Below, one piece after another: positions 7,980 to 16,198 of a stretch of DNA of 64,000 nt (positions are counted from its first letter, which is position 1; every line of letters starts with the position of its first letter). The DNA is taken from positions 94,501-158,500 of the forward strand of contig BPKO01000002.1 of the NCBI GenBank assembly GCA_026005175.1, in the 5' to 3' direction. The notes beneath the pieces were generated by a model. It made no database searches. It was not told the origin of the DNA and saw only the letters and a list, made by a program, of their open reading frames with translations. Source of the DNA: Candidatus Tectimicrobiota bacterium (lineage in GTDB: Bacteria; Tectomicrobia; Entotheonellia; Entotheonellales; Entotheonellaceae). A program made the position numbers and the translations under genes.

Positions 7980-8658
7980 GGGCGCTCTCCTCTGCGTGGA
8001 AAGGGGACGCCGCCGGCGCAGGCGGCGCGAAGCCGTCCGGCGCTGGCCAGGCAGCCTGCCCCAAAAAGCCATAGAGAAACAGCCGCGTGAGCTTGGTGGC
8101 CAGCACCTCCGGGTCGCCGTCGCGCGACGGCCGATACCACGTGTAGATCCAGTTGAGGGCCCCAAAGAGAAACAGCGCTGTCGTCCCCAGGTCGGTATCG
8201 GCCACCCCGTAAGCGGCCTGCAGCTCCTGCAAGAGGCCCTTGGCGGTGTCGAAGTAAGCGCGGCGCTTGGCCGCCACCTGGGCGTAGTAAGGGGCCTTGA
8301 GGGTGGTGAGCTCGCGCGAGCAGACTTTGAGCTCGGCCATGTGGGTGCTGAAGTAGCGCAGGTGATTGGCGATGAAAAAGCGCAGGCGCGCTACCGCATC
8401 GGGCTGCGCCGGCAGCCCGGCGTGGAGGGCTTCGAGAATGGCTCCAAACGCGGTATCTTGAATGAGAAAAAGCAGCTCCTGCTTGCCGGCGCAATAGTAG
8501 TACAGGCCCGCCAGGCTCATGCCGGTGGCTTGGGCAATGTCGCGCATCGAGGTGCGGTCGTACCCTTGCGCCGCAAAGAGCTCGGCCGCTTTCTTGAGGA
8601 GCTTCTGGAGCTGCGCGTCGTGCCGCCGCTGTCCCTCTCCCGCCGCCTTGCCCGCCAC
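7966..8658 (-). CDS. TetR family transcriptional regulator
   Basis: A 230-residue repressor. The N-terminal helix-turn-helix reads LFAAQGYDRTSMRDIAQATG then MSLAGLYYYCAGKQELLF (residues ~27-63), which is classical for TetR and closest to the FadR/PaaR-like acyl-CoA-responsive branch. The C-terminal ligand domain would bind an acyl-CoA or aromatic CoA ester. It is the first gene of the operon with the enoyl-CoA hydratase and BoxB-like oxygenase. It starts with GTG after a strong AGGAGGT site. A palindrome overlapping its own transcription start predicts autorepression. Confidence 0.88.
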   Translation of the reverse strand: MAGKAAGEGQRRHDAQLQKLLKKAAELFAAQGYDRTSMRDIAQATGMSLAGLYYYCAGKQELLFLIQDTAFGAILEALHAGLPAQPDAVARLRFFIANHLRYFSTHMAELKVCSRELTTLKAPYYAQVAAKRRAYFDTAKGLLQELQAAYGVADTDLGTTALFLFGALNWIYTWYRPSRDGDPEVLATKLTRLFLYGFLGQAAWPAPDGFAPPAPAASPFHAEESAHGPR

Positions 8659-8681
8659 CGCGCACCTCCTGTCAAGGTTCG

Positions 8682-8699
8682 TTCGAACGTTCGTTCGAA
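8682..8699. promoter_or_regulatory. Likely TetR operator (8-2-8 inverted repeat)
   Basis: TTCGAACG-TT-CGTTCGAA is a perfect 8-base inverted repeat with a 2-base centre. It matches the AACGnnCGTT core of FadR/PaaR-type TetR operators. A partly overlapping TTCGTTCGAA repeat precedes it, so two dimers could bind. It covers the expected +1 region of the tetR promoter. Confidence 0.75.
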
Positions 8700-8702
8700 A
8701 TC

Positions 8703-8731
8703 AAGATACCTGGTGGGGATGGGATTGTCAA
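8703..8731 (-). promoter_or_regulatory. Sigma-70 promoter of the tetR operon
   Basis: On the minus strand a perfect TTGACA (8726-8731) and TATCTT (8703-8708) are spaced by 17 bases. The operator at 8682-8699 begins 4 bases downstream of the -10 box, so repressor binding should block transcription. Confidence 0.7.
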
Positions 8732-8759
8732 GGGGCGGGATGCAGCGGCAGGGGGAATG

Positions 8760-8768
8760 TGCTATGAT
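8760..8768 (+). promoter_or_regulatory. Extended -10 promoter candidate for hyuAB
   Basis: TGCTATGAT is an extended -10 element (TGn plus TATGAT) 25 bases before the hyuA start. No good -35 is present. The TetR operator is about 70 bases upstream, so any control of this side by TetR would be indirect. Confidence 0.4.
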
Positions 8769-8792
8769 CGCCTGCACGCAAGGAGGCGAGCT

Positions 8793-10775
8793 ATGGCGGT
8801 GAAAATCGGCATCGACACGGGGGGAACGTTTACCGACTGCATTCTGATGCGCGACGGGCGCCTGGCCGTGCACAAGGTGCTCTCCACGCCCGATAACCCG
8901 GCGCGGGCGGTGCTTGAGGGATTGCGGGCGCTGTGTCCGGAGCTGATGGGGGTGCAGCTGGTGCACGGGTCGACGGTAGCCACCAACGCCTTGCTCGAGC
9001 GCAAGGGCGCGCGCACCGCGCTGATCACCACCAAGGGATTTGAAGATGTCTTGGAAATCGGCCGCCAGACGCGGCCCCACCTCTACGATCCCTTTGTCAC
9101 CAAGCCGCCGCCCTTGGTGCCGGCGCGCTGGCGCTTTGGGGTGCGCGAGCGCCTGGCAGCCAGCGGCGAGGTGCTGCAGCCCCTTACGCCCGCCGAGGTC
9201 GAAGCGGTGCTGGCGCGCGTGCGCCGCAGCGGGGCGGAGTCGCTCGCCATCTGCCTGCTGCATGCCTACGCCAACCCCGTCCACGAGCAGCAGCTGGCGC
9301 AGGCCGCCGCCCAGCTGGGCATTCCCGTGTCGGCCTCGCACCAGGTGCTGCCGGAGTTTCGCGAGTACGAGCGCTGCAGCACCACGGTGGTCAACGCCTA
9401 CCTGCGGCCGGTGATGCAGCGCTACTTAGAGACGCTGGTGCGGGAGCTGGCCGGCACCCACCTGAGCATCATGCGCTCCAACGGCGGCATCATGTCGGCG
9501 CAGCGCGCCCAGCAAGAAGCGGTGCATACCATTCTTTCGGGGCCGGCCGGCGGGGTGGTGGGCGCTTTCCGCGTGGCGCAAGACGCCGGCTACCGGCGCG
9601 CCATCACCTTTGACATGGGCGGCACCTCCACCGACGTCTCCCTGTGCGACGAGCAGCCGCGCACCACCAGCGAGACGGTGATCGCCGGCTGCCCGGTGAA
9701 GGTCCCGGTGATCGACATCCACACCGTGGGCGCCGGTGGCGGCTCCCTGGCTTATCTTGACCGCGGCGGCGCCCTGCGGGTGGGGCCGCAGAGCGCCGGC
9801 GCCGATCCCGGCCCGGTTTGCTACGGCAAAGGGCAGGCGCTGACGGTGACCGATGCCAACCTCTACCTGGGCCGCCTGCACCCCGACTGGTTTTTGGGGG
9901 GCGCCATGCGCCTGGATGTGGAGCGTACCCGCGCTGCCGTGCGAGACTTTGCCCGCCGCCTGCGCCGCCCTCCTGAAGAGGCTTGCGAGGGCATCCTGGA
10001 AGTGGCCAACGCCAACATGGAGGGGGCCATACGGGTGATTTCCGTGGAGCGCGGCTACGACCCGCGGGAGTTCGTGCTCGTTTCTTTTGGCGGGGCGGGC
10101 AGCATGCACGCCGCCGACCTGGCGCGCCGCCTGGCCATTCCCGAAGTGCTGGTGCCGGCCAATCCCGGCATTCTTTCCGCTTTTGGCATGCTCATTTCCG
10201 ACTACGTGCAGGAGTTCGCCCAGACCGTCTTGGTGCCGGCCGAAGCCTTTACGCCTGAGCGTGCCGCGCAGGCCTTTGCCGCCCTGGAGGAGCGCGGGCG
10301 CCAGGCGATGCAGGAGGAAGGGGTGCCGGCGGAGGCCATTCGCATCCACCGCTTTCTCGACATGTGCTACGTTGGGCAGTCCTACGAGCTTACCGTGCCT
10401 TACACCCCGCGCTTTGTGGAGGCGTTTCACCGCCAGCACGAGTGGCGCTACGGCTACGAGGACAGCCGCCGTCCCACGCTGGTGGTCAACGTGCGCGTGC
10501 GCGTGGAGGGCCCTTCCGGCACGGCCTACCATCCCCCGCGCCAGCCCGAGGTGCCGGGCGACGGCCGGGCGGCGCAAGTCGACACGGTGGCTATGTACGT
10601 TGGCGGCCGCTGGCAAGAGGCACGGGTGTACGACCGGCAGCGCCTGCAGCCCGGAGACCGGCTGCGCGGCCCGGCACTCATCGTCGAGTACAGCGCCACC
10701 ACCGTGGTGCCGCCCGATTTTGTGGCCCGCGTCGACGGGCAGCAAAACCTCGTGCTGCGCCGTGGCGAGACCTGA
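8793..10775 (+). CDS. hyuA: Hydantoinase/oxoprolinase family protein, subunit A
   Basis: A 660-residue protein with the ATP-binding actin-like fold of HyuA, acetone carboxylase beta subunit and 5-oxoprolinase. It opens KIGIDTGGTFTDCI. Later motifs are VHGSTVATNALLERKGART (near 60), LSGPAGGVVGAF (near 250), TFDMGGTSTDVSL (near 273) and VSFGGAGSMHA (near 430). With HyuB it would hydrolyse a cyclic amide, or carboxylate a ketone, using ATP. The ATG at 8793 follows AAGGAGGCGAGCT; an upstream start at 8757 is rejected. hyuB follows after 26 bases. The true substrate of such pairs is rarely predictable. Confidence 0.88.
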   Translation: MAVKIGIDTGGTFTDCILMRDGRLAVHKVLSTPDNPARAVLEGLRALCPELMGVQLVHGSTVATNALLERKGARTALITTKGFEDVLEIGRQTRPHLYDPFVTKPPPLVPARWRFGVRERLAASGEVLQPLTPAEVEAVLARVRRSGAESLAICLLHAYANPVHEQQLAQAAAQLGIPVSASHQVLPEFREYERCSTTVVNAYLRPVMQRYLETLVRELAGTHLSIMRSNGGIMSAQRAQQEAVHTILSGPAGGVVGAFRVAQDAGYRRAITFDMGGTSTDVSLCDEQPRTTSETVIAGCPVKVPVIDIHTVGAGGGSLAYLDRGGALRVGPQSAGADPGPVCYGKGQALTVTDANLYLGRLHPDWFLGGAMRLDVERTRAAVRDFARRLRRPPEEACEGILEVANANMEGAIRVISVERGYDPREFVLVSFGGAGSMHAADLARRLAIPEVLVPANPGILSAFGMLISDYVQEFAQTVLVPAEAFTPERAAQAFAALEERGRQAMQEEGVPAEAIRIHRFLDMCYVGQSYELTVPYTPRFVEAFHRQHEWRYGYEDSRRPTLVVNVRVRVEGPSGTAYHPPRQPEVPGDGRAAQVDTVAMYVGGRWQEARVYDRQRLQPGDRLRGPALIVEYSATTVVPPDFVARVDGQQNLVLRRGET

Positions 10776-10801
10776 TGGCGTAGCCCTTTCAGGAGAAGCC
10801 A

Positions 10802-12376
10802 ATGGACTACGATCCCATTCGCCTGGAAGTTTTCAAAAACCTGCTCAGCGGCATTGCCGAGGAGATGGGCGTCACCCTGTGCCGCACCGCCTTTTCGCCC
10901 AACATCAAAGAGCGGCGTGACTTTTCCTGCGCCCTCTTCGACGCCCAGGGGCGCATGCTCGCCCAGGCGGCCCACATCCCGGTGCACCTGGGGGCCATGC
11001 CCATGTCGGTGCGCTATGCCCTCGAGCACGTGGAGATGGCCCCGGGCGACGCCGTGCTGATCAACGACCCCTATGGCGGCGGCACCCACCTGCCCGACAT
11101 CACCCTGGTGACGCCGGTGTTTCTCGATGATCCGCGCCGCCCGGCGTTTTTTACCGCCAACCGTGCCCACCACGCCGATGTGGGCGGCATGGTGCCGGGC
11201 TCCATGCCCCTTTCCACCGAGGTCTTCCAGGAAGGCATCCGCATTCCGCCGGTGAAAATCATGGTCGACGGCAAGGTGCAGCCGGACCTCTTGCAGCTCA
11301 TCCTGGCCAACGTGCGCACGCCGCGCGAGCGCGAAGGCGACCTCACGGCGCAGATTGCTGCCAACCGCACCGGCGAGCGCCGCCTGCGCGAGGTGGTGGC
11401 CAAGTACGGCCTGCCGGAGGTGGTGCGCTACAGCGAGGCGCTGCTGCGCTACTCGGAGCGCATGACGCGGCTGGTGATTGCCGAGCTGCCCGACGGCGAC
11501 TACACCTTTGAGGACTACATGGACGACGACGGCATCGACGCTGCACCGGTGCCGCTGCGGGTGACGGTACGCATTCGCGGCGACGAAGTGGAAGTCGACT
11601 TTAGCGGTTCGGCGCCGCAGGTGCGCGGCAGCGTCAACGCCAACTTTGCCATCACCATGTCGGCGGTGTACTACTGCATCCGCACCCTGGCGCGCGAGCA
11701 GTTCCCCTTCAACTACGGGTGCATGGTGCCGGTGCGCATCGTGGCGCCAGAGCGCAGCGTGGTGAACTGTGCGTTTCCCAGCGCGGTGGCCGGGGGCAAC
11801 GTGGAGACCTCGCAACGCATTGTCGACGTGGTGCTGGGCGCCCTGGCGCAGGCGGTGCCCGGCCGCGTGGCGGCAGCCAGCTCCGGCACCATGAACAATG
11901 TCACCGTGGGCGGCCTCGACCCCCGCAGTGGGGAGCCTTACACGTACTACGAAACCATCGCCGGCGGGCTGGGCGGCCGGCCAGGGCTGCGCGGCTTGTC
12001 GGCCACCCACGCCCACATGACCAACACCCTCAATACCCCCATCGAGGCCCTCGAGCACGCCTATCCCCTGCGCGTCACCCGCTATGCCATCCGGCGCCGC
12101 TCGGGCGGCCGGGGGCAGTTCCCGGGCGGCGACGGCGTCATCCGCGAGCTGGAGTTCCTGGGCGAAGCCCAGGTGACGGTGCTCTCCGAGCGCCGCAAGT
12201 TCCCCCCTTATGGCCTGCAAGGGGGCGAGCCAGGCAAGGTGGGGGTCAACCTCCTGGTGCGCGACCACCGGCGCCGCAAGCTGCCCTCTAAGTTCAACTT
12301 GCGGGTGCAGGCCGGCGACCGGCTCGTCGTGGCTACCCCCGGCGGGGGAGGTTACGGGCCGCCACGCCGCAAGTAG
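10802..12376 (+). CDS. hyuB: Hydantoinase/oxoprolinase family protein, subunit B
   Basis: A 524-residue HyuB-family protein. It starts [20 protein letters not shown] and has the family segments [34 protein letters not shown] (near 92) and [14 protein letters not shown] (near 122), plus a C-terminal glycine-rich GGGGYGPP end. It forms a complex with HyuA. Length is normal and no frameshift is seen. It converges with the ligase gene at 12386, leaving only 9 bases between the two stops. Confidence 0.88.
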   Translation: MDYDPIRLEVFKNLLSGIAEEMGVTLCRTAFSPNIKERRDFSCALFDAQGRMLAQAAHIPVHLGAMPMSVRYALEHVEMAPGDAVLINDPYGGGTHLPDITLVTPVFLDDPRRPAFFTANRAHHADVGGMVPGSMPLSTEVFQEGIRIPPVKIMVDGKVQPDLLQLILANVRTPREREGDLTAQIAANRTGERRLREVVAKYGLPEVVRYSEALLRYSERMTRLVIAELPDGDYTFEDYMDDDGIDAAPVPLRVTVRIRGDEVEVDFSGSAPQVRGSVNANFAITMSAVYYCIRTLAREQFPFNYGCMVPVRIVAPERSVVNCAFPSAVAGGNVETSQRIVDVVLGALAQAVPGRVAAASSGTMNNVTVGGLDPRSGEPYTYYETIAGGLGGRPGLRGLSATHAHMTNTLNTPIEALEHAYPLRVTRYAIRRRSGGRGQFPGGDGVIRELEFLGEAQVTVLSERRKFPPYGLQGGEPGKVGVNLLVRDHRRRKLPSKFNLRVQAGDRLVVATPGGGGYGPPRRK

Positions 12377-12385
12377 GGTGGCGCC

Positions 12386-13945
12386 TCAGGCGGTGGCTTC
12401 CTGCCGCAGCTTGTAGCGCTGGATCTTGCCGGTGGCCGTTTTGGGCAGCTCGGAAGCGAAGACCACCCAGCGGGGGTACTTGTAGTACGCCGGGGCTACC
12501 CGCTGCTTGACGTGCTCCTGGATCTCTTGCGCCAGCTCCGGCGAGGGGTTAACGCCGGGTTTGAGCACCACGTGCGCTCTGGGCTTGACCAGGCCGTCGG
12601 CGTCCTGGGCGCCAACGATGGCGCACTCGAGCACCGCCGGGTGCTCCATGACCAGGGCCTCCACTTCGGCAGGCGAAAACCACTGCCCGCCGACTTTGAA
12701 GAGGTCGTCAGCACGCCCCACATAGTAAAAATAGCCCTCTTCGTCCCGCATGTACTTGTCGCCGGTAGCGTACCAGTCGCCCAGGAAGGTCTGCTTGCTC
12801 TTGTCGTGCTGGTGCCAGTAAAACGGCGCCACGCTGTCGCCTTTGATGAGCAGGTTGCCGATTTCGCCCGGCGGCACCTCGCGGCCCTCGTCGTCCACCA
12901 CGCGGGCGGCGTAGCCGGGCACCACCTCGCCGCTTGCGCCCGGCTTGACTCGCCCCGGGCGGTTGGAGATGAAAATGTGCGCGGCTTCCGTGGTGCCAAT
13001 GCCGTCGAGGATCTCCACCCCAAAGCGCTCCCGCCAGCGCTGGTACAGCGCCGGCGGCAAGGCCTCACCCGCCGAGACGCACAGGCGCAGGAAGCTCAGA
13101 TCCTCAGGAGCGTCGTGGTGGGCCAGCAGCGCCGCATAGGCGGTAGGCACGCCGAAAAAGAGCGTCGGGCGGTAGCGCTGCAGCAGCGAAAAGACCGTCG
13201 GCGGCGCAAAAGGCCCCGGGTAGAGCACGGTGCTGGCCCCTACGCCAAAAGGAAAGTAGAGCGAAGCGCCCAGCCCGTAGGCAAAAAAGAGCTTGGGGAT
13301 GGCGAAGCAGCGGTCGCCGGCGTGCATGCCCAACACCCCTCTGGCGTAGTGCTCGAGGGCAAAAGACATGTCGTGGTGCAGGTGCACCACCCCCTTGGGC
13401 ATACCGGTGGTGCCCGAAGAGTAAAGCCAGAAGGCCATGTCGTCCTTGCTGGTGGGCTCGGCCTCCAGCGCGGTGGCTTCCCCTTCGATCCAGGGCCAAA
13501 AAGACAAGGCCGCTTCTGCCGTGCCCACCACCACCAGGTGCTTGAGATAGCGCAGCGCGCGCCGCACCGGGGCCAGCTGCGGCAGGAGCTCCTGCGACAC
13601 GATGGCCACCGTGGCGCGGCTGTCGTTGAGGATGTAAGCGTAGCTTGGGGGTTGCAGCAGGGTGTTGAGGGGCAGCGGCACGGCGCCGATTTTCATCGCC
13701 CCGAAAAAGCTGTAAACAAACTCTGGCCCGTCGAGCAGCAGCAGGGCCACCCGCTCTTCCAGGCGCACCCCCAGGCGCCGCAGGGCGTGGCCCACTTGAT
13801 TGACGCGCCGTGCCACCTCGCCGTAAGTGATCTGCGCGTCGCCGAAGTAAATGGCCACCGCTTCGCCCCGCCCCTCTTCGAGGTGGCGGTCGACAAAATA
13901 CGTGGCGGCGTTGAAGGTCTCTGGTACCGGCCAGGCAGGTTGCAT
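12386..13945 (-). CDS. Benzoate-CoA-ligase-like enzyme 1
   Basis: A 519-residue adenylate-forming enzyme that makes an aryl-CoA from an aromatic acid, ATP and CoA. Family signatures are the P-loop-like LYSSGTTGMPKGVVH (near 172), the GIGTTEAAHIF adenine-site motif (near 305), YATGDKYMRDEEGYFYYVG (near 390) and the catalytic lysine in KTATGKIQRYKLRQ at the C-terminus. LPLNTLLQPPSYAYILNDSRA is characteristic of the benzoate-CoA ligase branch. It starts 12 bases after the paralogue upstream, so the pair is cotranscribed. Substrate may be benzoate or a related acid. Confidence 0.82.
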   Translation of the reverse strand: MQPAWPVPETFNAATYFVDRHLEEGRGEAVAIYFGDAQITYGEVARRVNQVGHALRRLGVRLEERVALLLLDGPEFVYSFFGAMKIGAVPLPLNTLLQPPSYAYILNDSRATVAIVSQELLPQLAPVRRALRYLKHLVVVGTAEAALSFWPWIEGEATALEAEPTSKDDMAFWLYSSGTTGMPKGVVHLHHDMSFALEHYARGVLGMHAGDRCFAIPKLFFAYGLGASLYFPFGVGASTVLYPGPFAPPTVFSLLQRYRPTLFFGVPTAYAALLAHHDAPEDLSFLRLCVSAGEALPPALYQRWRERFGVEILDGIGTTEAAHIFISNRPGRVKPGASGEVVPGYAARVVDDEGREVPPGEIGNLLIKGDSVAPFYWHQHDKSKQTFLGDWYATGDKYMRDEEGYFYYVGRADDLFKVGGQWFSPAEVEALVMEHPAVLECAIVGAQDADGLVKPRAHVVLKPGVNPSPELAQEIQEHVKQRVAPAYYKYPRWVVFASELPKTATGKIQRYKLRQEATA

Positions 13946-13957
13946 GGCGTTCCTCCT

Positions 13958-15511
13958 TTACGAGTCCCGCTGGCGCAGCTTGAAGCGCTGGATCTTGCCG
14001 GTGGCCGTTTTGGGCAGGGCGTCGACGAACTCGATCCAGCGCGGGTACTTGTAAGGCGCGATCTTGCTTTTGACGAAGTCTTTAAGCTCTGCCTCCAGGG
14101 CCGGCGAGGGAAGGTGGCCTTGCCGCAGGACAACATAGGCTTTGGGCTTGACGAGCTGGTCTTGGTCCTGGGCACCGACCACTGCTGCTTCCAGCACCGC
14201 CGGGTGCTCGAGCAGGGTGTTTTCCACTTCGATCGGCGACACCCAGATGCCGCCCACTTTCAGCATGTCGTCGGCGCGGCCCACGAACCAGTAATAGCCG
14301 TCGGCGTCACGCCGGAAGCGGTCGCCGGTGTTGAGCCACTCGCCGATCATCGTTTGCTGCGTCTTGCGGTGCTTGTTCCAGTAAAACGGCGCCGTGCTGT
14401 CGCCGCGCACCCACAGGGTGCCCTCTTCGCCTACCGGCACTTCGCGTCCCTGCTCGTCGACGATTTTGGCCTCGAACCCCGGCACCACCTGGCCGCTGCT
14501 GCCCACGCGGATGCGGCCGGGGCGGTTGGCGATGAAGACGTGCAGCGCCTCGGTGGAGCCAATGACGTCGCAGATCTCCAGGCCAAAGCGCTGCTTCCAG
14601 CGGCGGAAGAGCTCGGGCGGCAGCGCCTCGCCGGCCGAGACGCACAGGCGCAGGGAGCTGAGGTCGTAGCGGCGCGGCGCGTCTTCCACCTGGAGCAGCT
14701 GCGCGTACAGAGTAGGCACGCCGAAAAAGAGCGTCGGGCGGTAGCGGGTGATGGTGGCAAACACCGCCTCTGGGGTGGGGCGCTCGGCCAGCAGCACCGC
14801 CGAGGCGCCAAAGCGCATCGGCACGTACATGTTGTTTCCCAGCCCGTAAGCAAAGAAGAGCTTGGCCGCAGAAAAGGTGCGGTCGTCTTCGGTAATCTGA
14901 AGCACTTCTTTGCCAAAGAGATCACTGACGTAGAGCATGTCGTGGTGCAGGTGCACGGCCCCTTTGGGAAAGCCGGTGCTGCCCGAGCTGTAAAGCCAGA
15001 AGGCCATGTCGTCCTTGCTGGTGGGTTCGGCTTCCAGTTCCGGAGACGCCTCGGCCAGCAGGCGGGCATAGTCGAGGTCCTTGCCGGCGTTTCCCACCAC
15101 CACGAGGTGGCGCAGGTAGCGCAGCTCGTGGCGGATGGCCTCGATCTGGGGCAAGAAGGCCTCGCCGACGATGAGCACTTTGGCGCGGCTGTCGTTGAGC
15201 AGGTAACGGTAGTCTGGCGGCCGCAGCAACGTGTTGACCGGCACCGGCACGGCACCGATTTTGATGGCTCCGAAGAAGCTAAAGACGAACTCCGGGCAGT
15301 CGGGCAGCAGCAGCATGACGCGGTTTTCGATTTCTACCCCCAGGGCGCGCAGGGCATTGCCGGTGCGGTTGACTTGCTCGTAGACCTCCTGGTAGGTGAC
15401 CTGCCGCTCTCCGCAGTAAAATGCCGGGCGCGCCCCGCGCCCGGCGGCGATGTTGGCATCGACGTAGGCGGTGGCGACGTTGAAGGTCTCGGGAATCGCC
15501 AGCTCGTCCAT
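13958..15511 (-). CDS. Benzoate-CoA-ligase-like enzyme 2
   Basis: A 517-residue paralogue of the downstream ligase with the same signatures: LYSSGSTGFPKGAVHLHHD (near 175), VIGSTEALHVFIANRPGR (near 310), NTGDRFRRDADGYYWFVGRAD (near 395) and KTATGKIQRFKLRQ at the end. It begins MDELAIPETFNVATAYVD after GGCAGGAGGAACCC; 13 extra upstream codons are rejected. Tandem duplication and retention of all catalytic motifs suggest two different substrate ranges, for example benzoate and a substituted benzoate. A clear sigma-70 promoter lies 38 bases upstream. Confidence 0.83.
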   Translation of the reverse strand: MDELAIPETFNVATAYVDANIAAGRGARPAFYCGERQVTYQEVYEQVNRTGNALRALGVEIENRVMLLLPDCPEFVFSFFGAIKIGAVPVPVNTLLRPPDYRYLLNDSRAKVLIVGEAFLPQIEAIRHELRYLRHLVVVGNAGKDLDYARLLAEASPELEAEPTSKDDMAFWLYSSGSTGFPKGAVHLHHDMLYVSDLFGKEVLQITEDDRTFSAAKLFFAYGLGNNMYVPMRFGASAVLLAERPTPEAVFATITRYRPTLFFGVPTLYAQLLQVEDAPRRYDLSSLRLCVSAGEALPPELFRRWKQRFGLEICDVIGSTEALHVFIANRPGRIRVGSSGQVVPGFEAKIVDEQGREVPVGEEGTLWVRGDSTAPFYWNKHRKTQQTMIGEWLNTGDRFRRDADGYYWFVGRADDMLKVGGIWVSPIEVENTLLEHPAVLEAAVVGAQDQDQLVKPKAYVVLRQGHLPSPALEAELKDFVKSKIAPYKYPRWIEFVDALPKTATGKIQRFKLRQRDS

Positions 15512-15548
15512 GGGTTCCTCCTGCCGGCCGTGGTGGCTTGCGCCCCTC

Positions 15549-15577
15549 AAAATACGCGCTTATGCTCGTGGCGTCAA
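15549..15577 (-). promoter_or_regulatory. Sigma-70 promoter of the benzoate-CoA-ligase pair
   Basis: On the minus strand TTGACG (15572-15577) and TATTTT (15549-15554) are separated by 17 bases. The -35 box is in the left arm of a 10-base inverted repeat whose right arm holds the -35 of the divergent coxG promoter. Confidence 0.6.
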
Positions 15578-15609
15578 GCGCTTCCTGGCCGGGGTTCTGG
15601 CTTGACGCC
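15570..15609. repeat. 10-bp inverted repeat joining two divergent -35 boxes
   Basis: GGCGTCAAGC (15570-15579) and GCTTGACGCC (15600-15609) are perfect reverse complements with a 20-base spacer. Each contains one TTGACG -35 element. A dimeric regulator could bind both arms and control both directions, or the symmetry may simply reflect the two promoters. Confidence 0.6.
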
Positions 15610-15631
15610 GTCGTGCGGGGTGCGCTAGCAT
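15602..15631 (+). promoter_or_regulatory. Sigma-70 promoter of the coxG-like gene
   Basis: TTGACG (15602-15607) and TAGCAT (15626-15631) are separated by 18 bases, about 37 bases before the GTG start at 15668. Confidence 0.55.
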
Positions 15632-15667
15632 GAACCACCCGGAGGCCGCTTGGAGGAGGAGAGCGCT

Positions 15668-16198
15668 GTGAAGCTCAACGGCACGCACACCCTGCCTGCC
15701 CCGCAGGAAAAGGTCTGGGCCTTTCTCATGGATCCCCAGGCCATCGTCAAGGTCATCCCCGGCTGCGAAAAGCTGGAAGCCACCGCGCCGGATACCTACC
15801 AGGCGACGCTGAGCCTTGGCATTGCCGCGGTGCGCGGCACCTACAGCGGCGCGGTGCAGCTTCTCGATAAGGAGCCGCCGTCGCGCTACCGCCTGGTGCT
15901 CGAAGGCAACGGCACCGCCGGCTTTGTCAAGGGGGAGGCGCTCGTCGAGCTGCAGCCGCAAGACGGCCACACCCTTTTGCGCTATGACGCCGACGTCCAG
16001 GTGGGCGGCCTGATTGCCAACATCGGCCAGCGCATGATCGGCGGGGTGGCCAAGATGCTCATCGGCCAGGCCTTAAAGAAGCTCGAGCAGGAGCTCGCCC
16101 AGTACCCCGGGCTGACGACCGAAGGAGGTGGCCATGCCCCGCGAGTTTCACGACGGTCGCGTCGACGGCCTGGAGCCGCTGGCCAGCCTGGACCCTGA
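15668..16198 (+). CDS. CoxG-like SRPBCC family protein
   Basis: A 176-residue protein of the CoxG branch of the SRPBCC/START fold: VKLNGTHTLPAPQEKVWAFL, DPQAIVKVIPGCEKLEAT, then LLRYDADVQVGGLIANIGQR and the amphipathic AKMLIGQALKKLEQEL helix. CoxG relatives serve aerobic CO dehydrogenases and other molybdenum hydroxylases as membrane recruiters. No CODH genes are present here. The GTG start at 15668 follows GGAGGAGAGCGCT. The last ~20 residues are basic and unlike the family, and they overlap the next gene by 65 bases. This may be a natural overlap or a missing stop caused by a small sequence change near 16130. Confidence 0.75.
   Translation: MKLNGTHTLPAPQEKVWAFLMDPQAIVKVIPGCEKLEATAPDTYQATLSLGIAAVRGTYSGAVQLLDKEPPSRYRLVLEGNGTAGFVKGEALVELQPQDGHTLLRYDADVQVGGLIANIGQRMIGGVAKMLIGQALKKLEQELAQYPGLTTEGGGHAPRVSRRSRRRPGAAGQPGP

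Noticed and set aside
10526-12268. 580-codon minus-strand frame opposite hyuB
   Set aside because: It is a shadow of a conserved gene, with no ribosome site and no family motifs.
12512-15628. Open reading frame of over 1000 codons on the plus strand opposite the two ligase genes
   Set aside because: It is antisense to two clearly conserved enzymes and has no recognisable domain; long antisense frames are common at this GC content.
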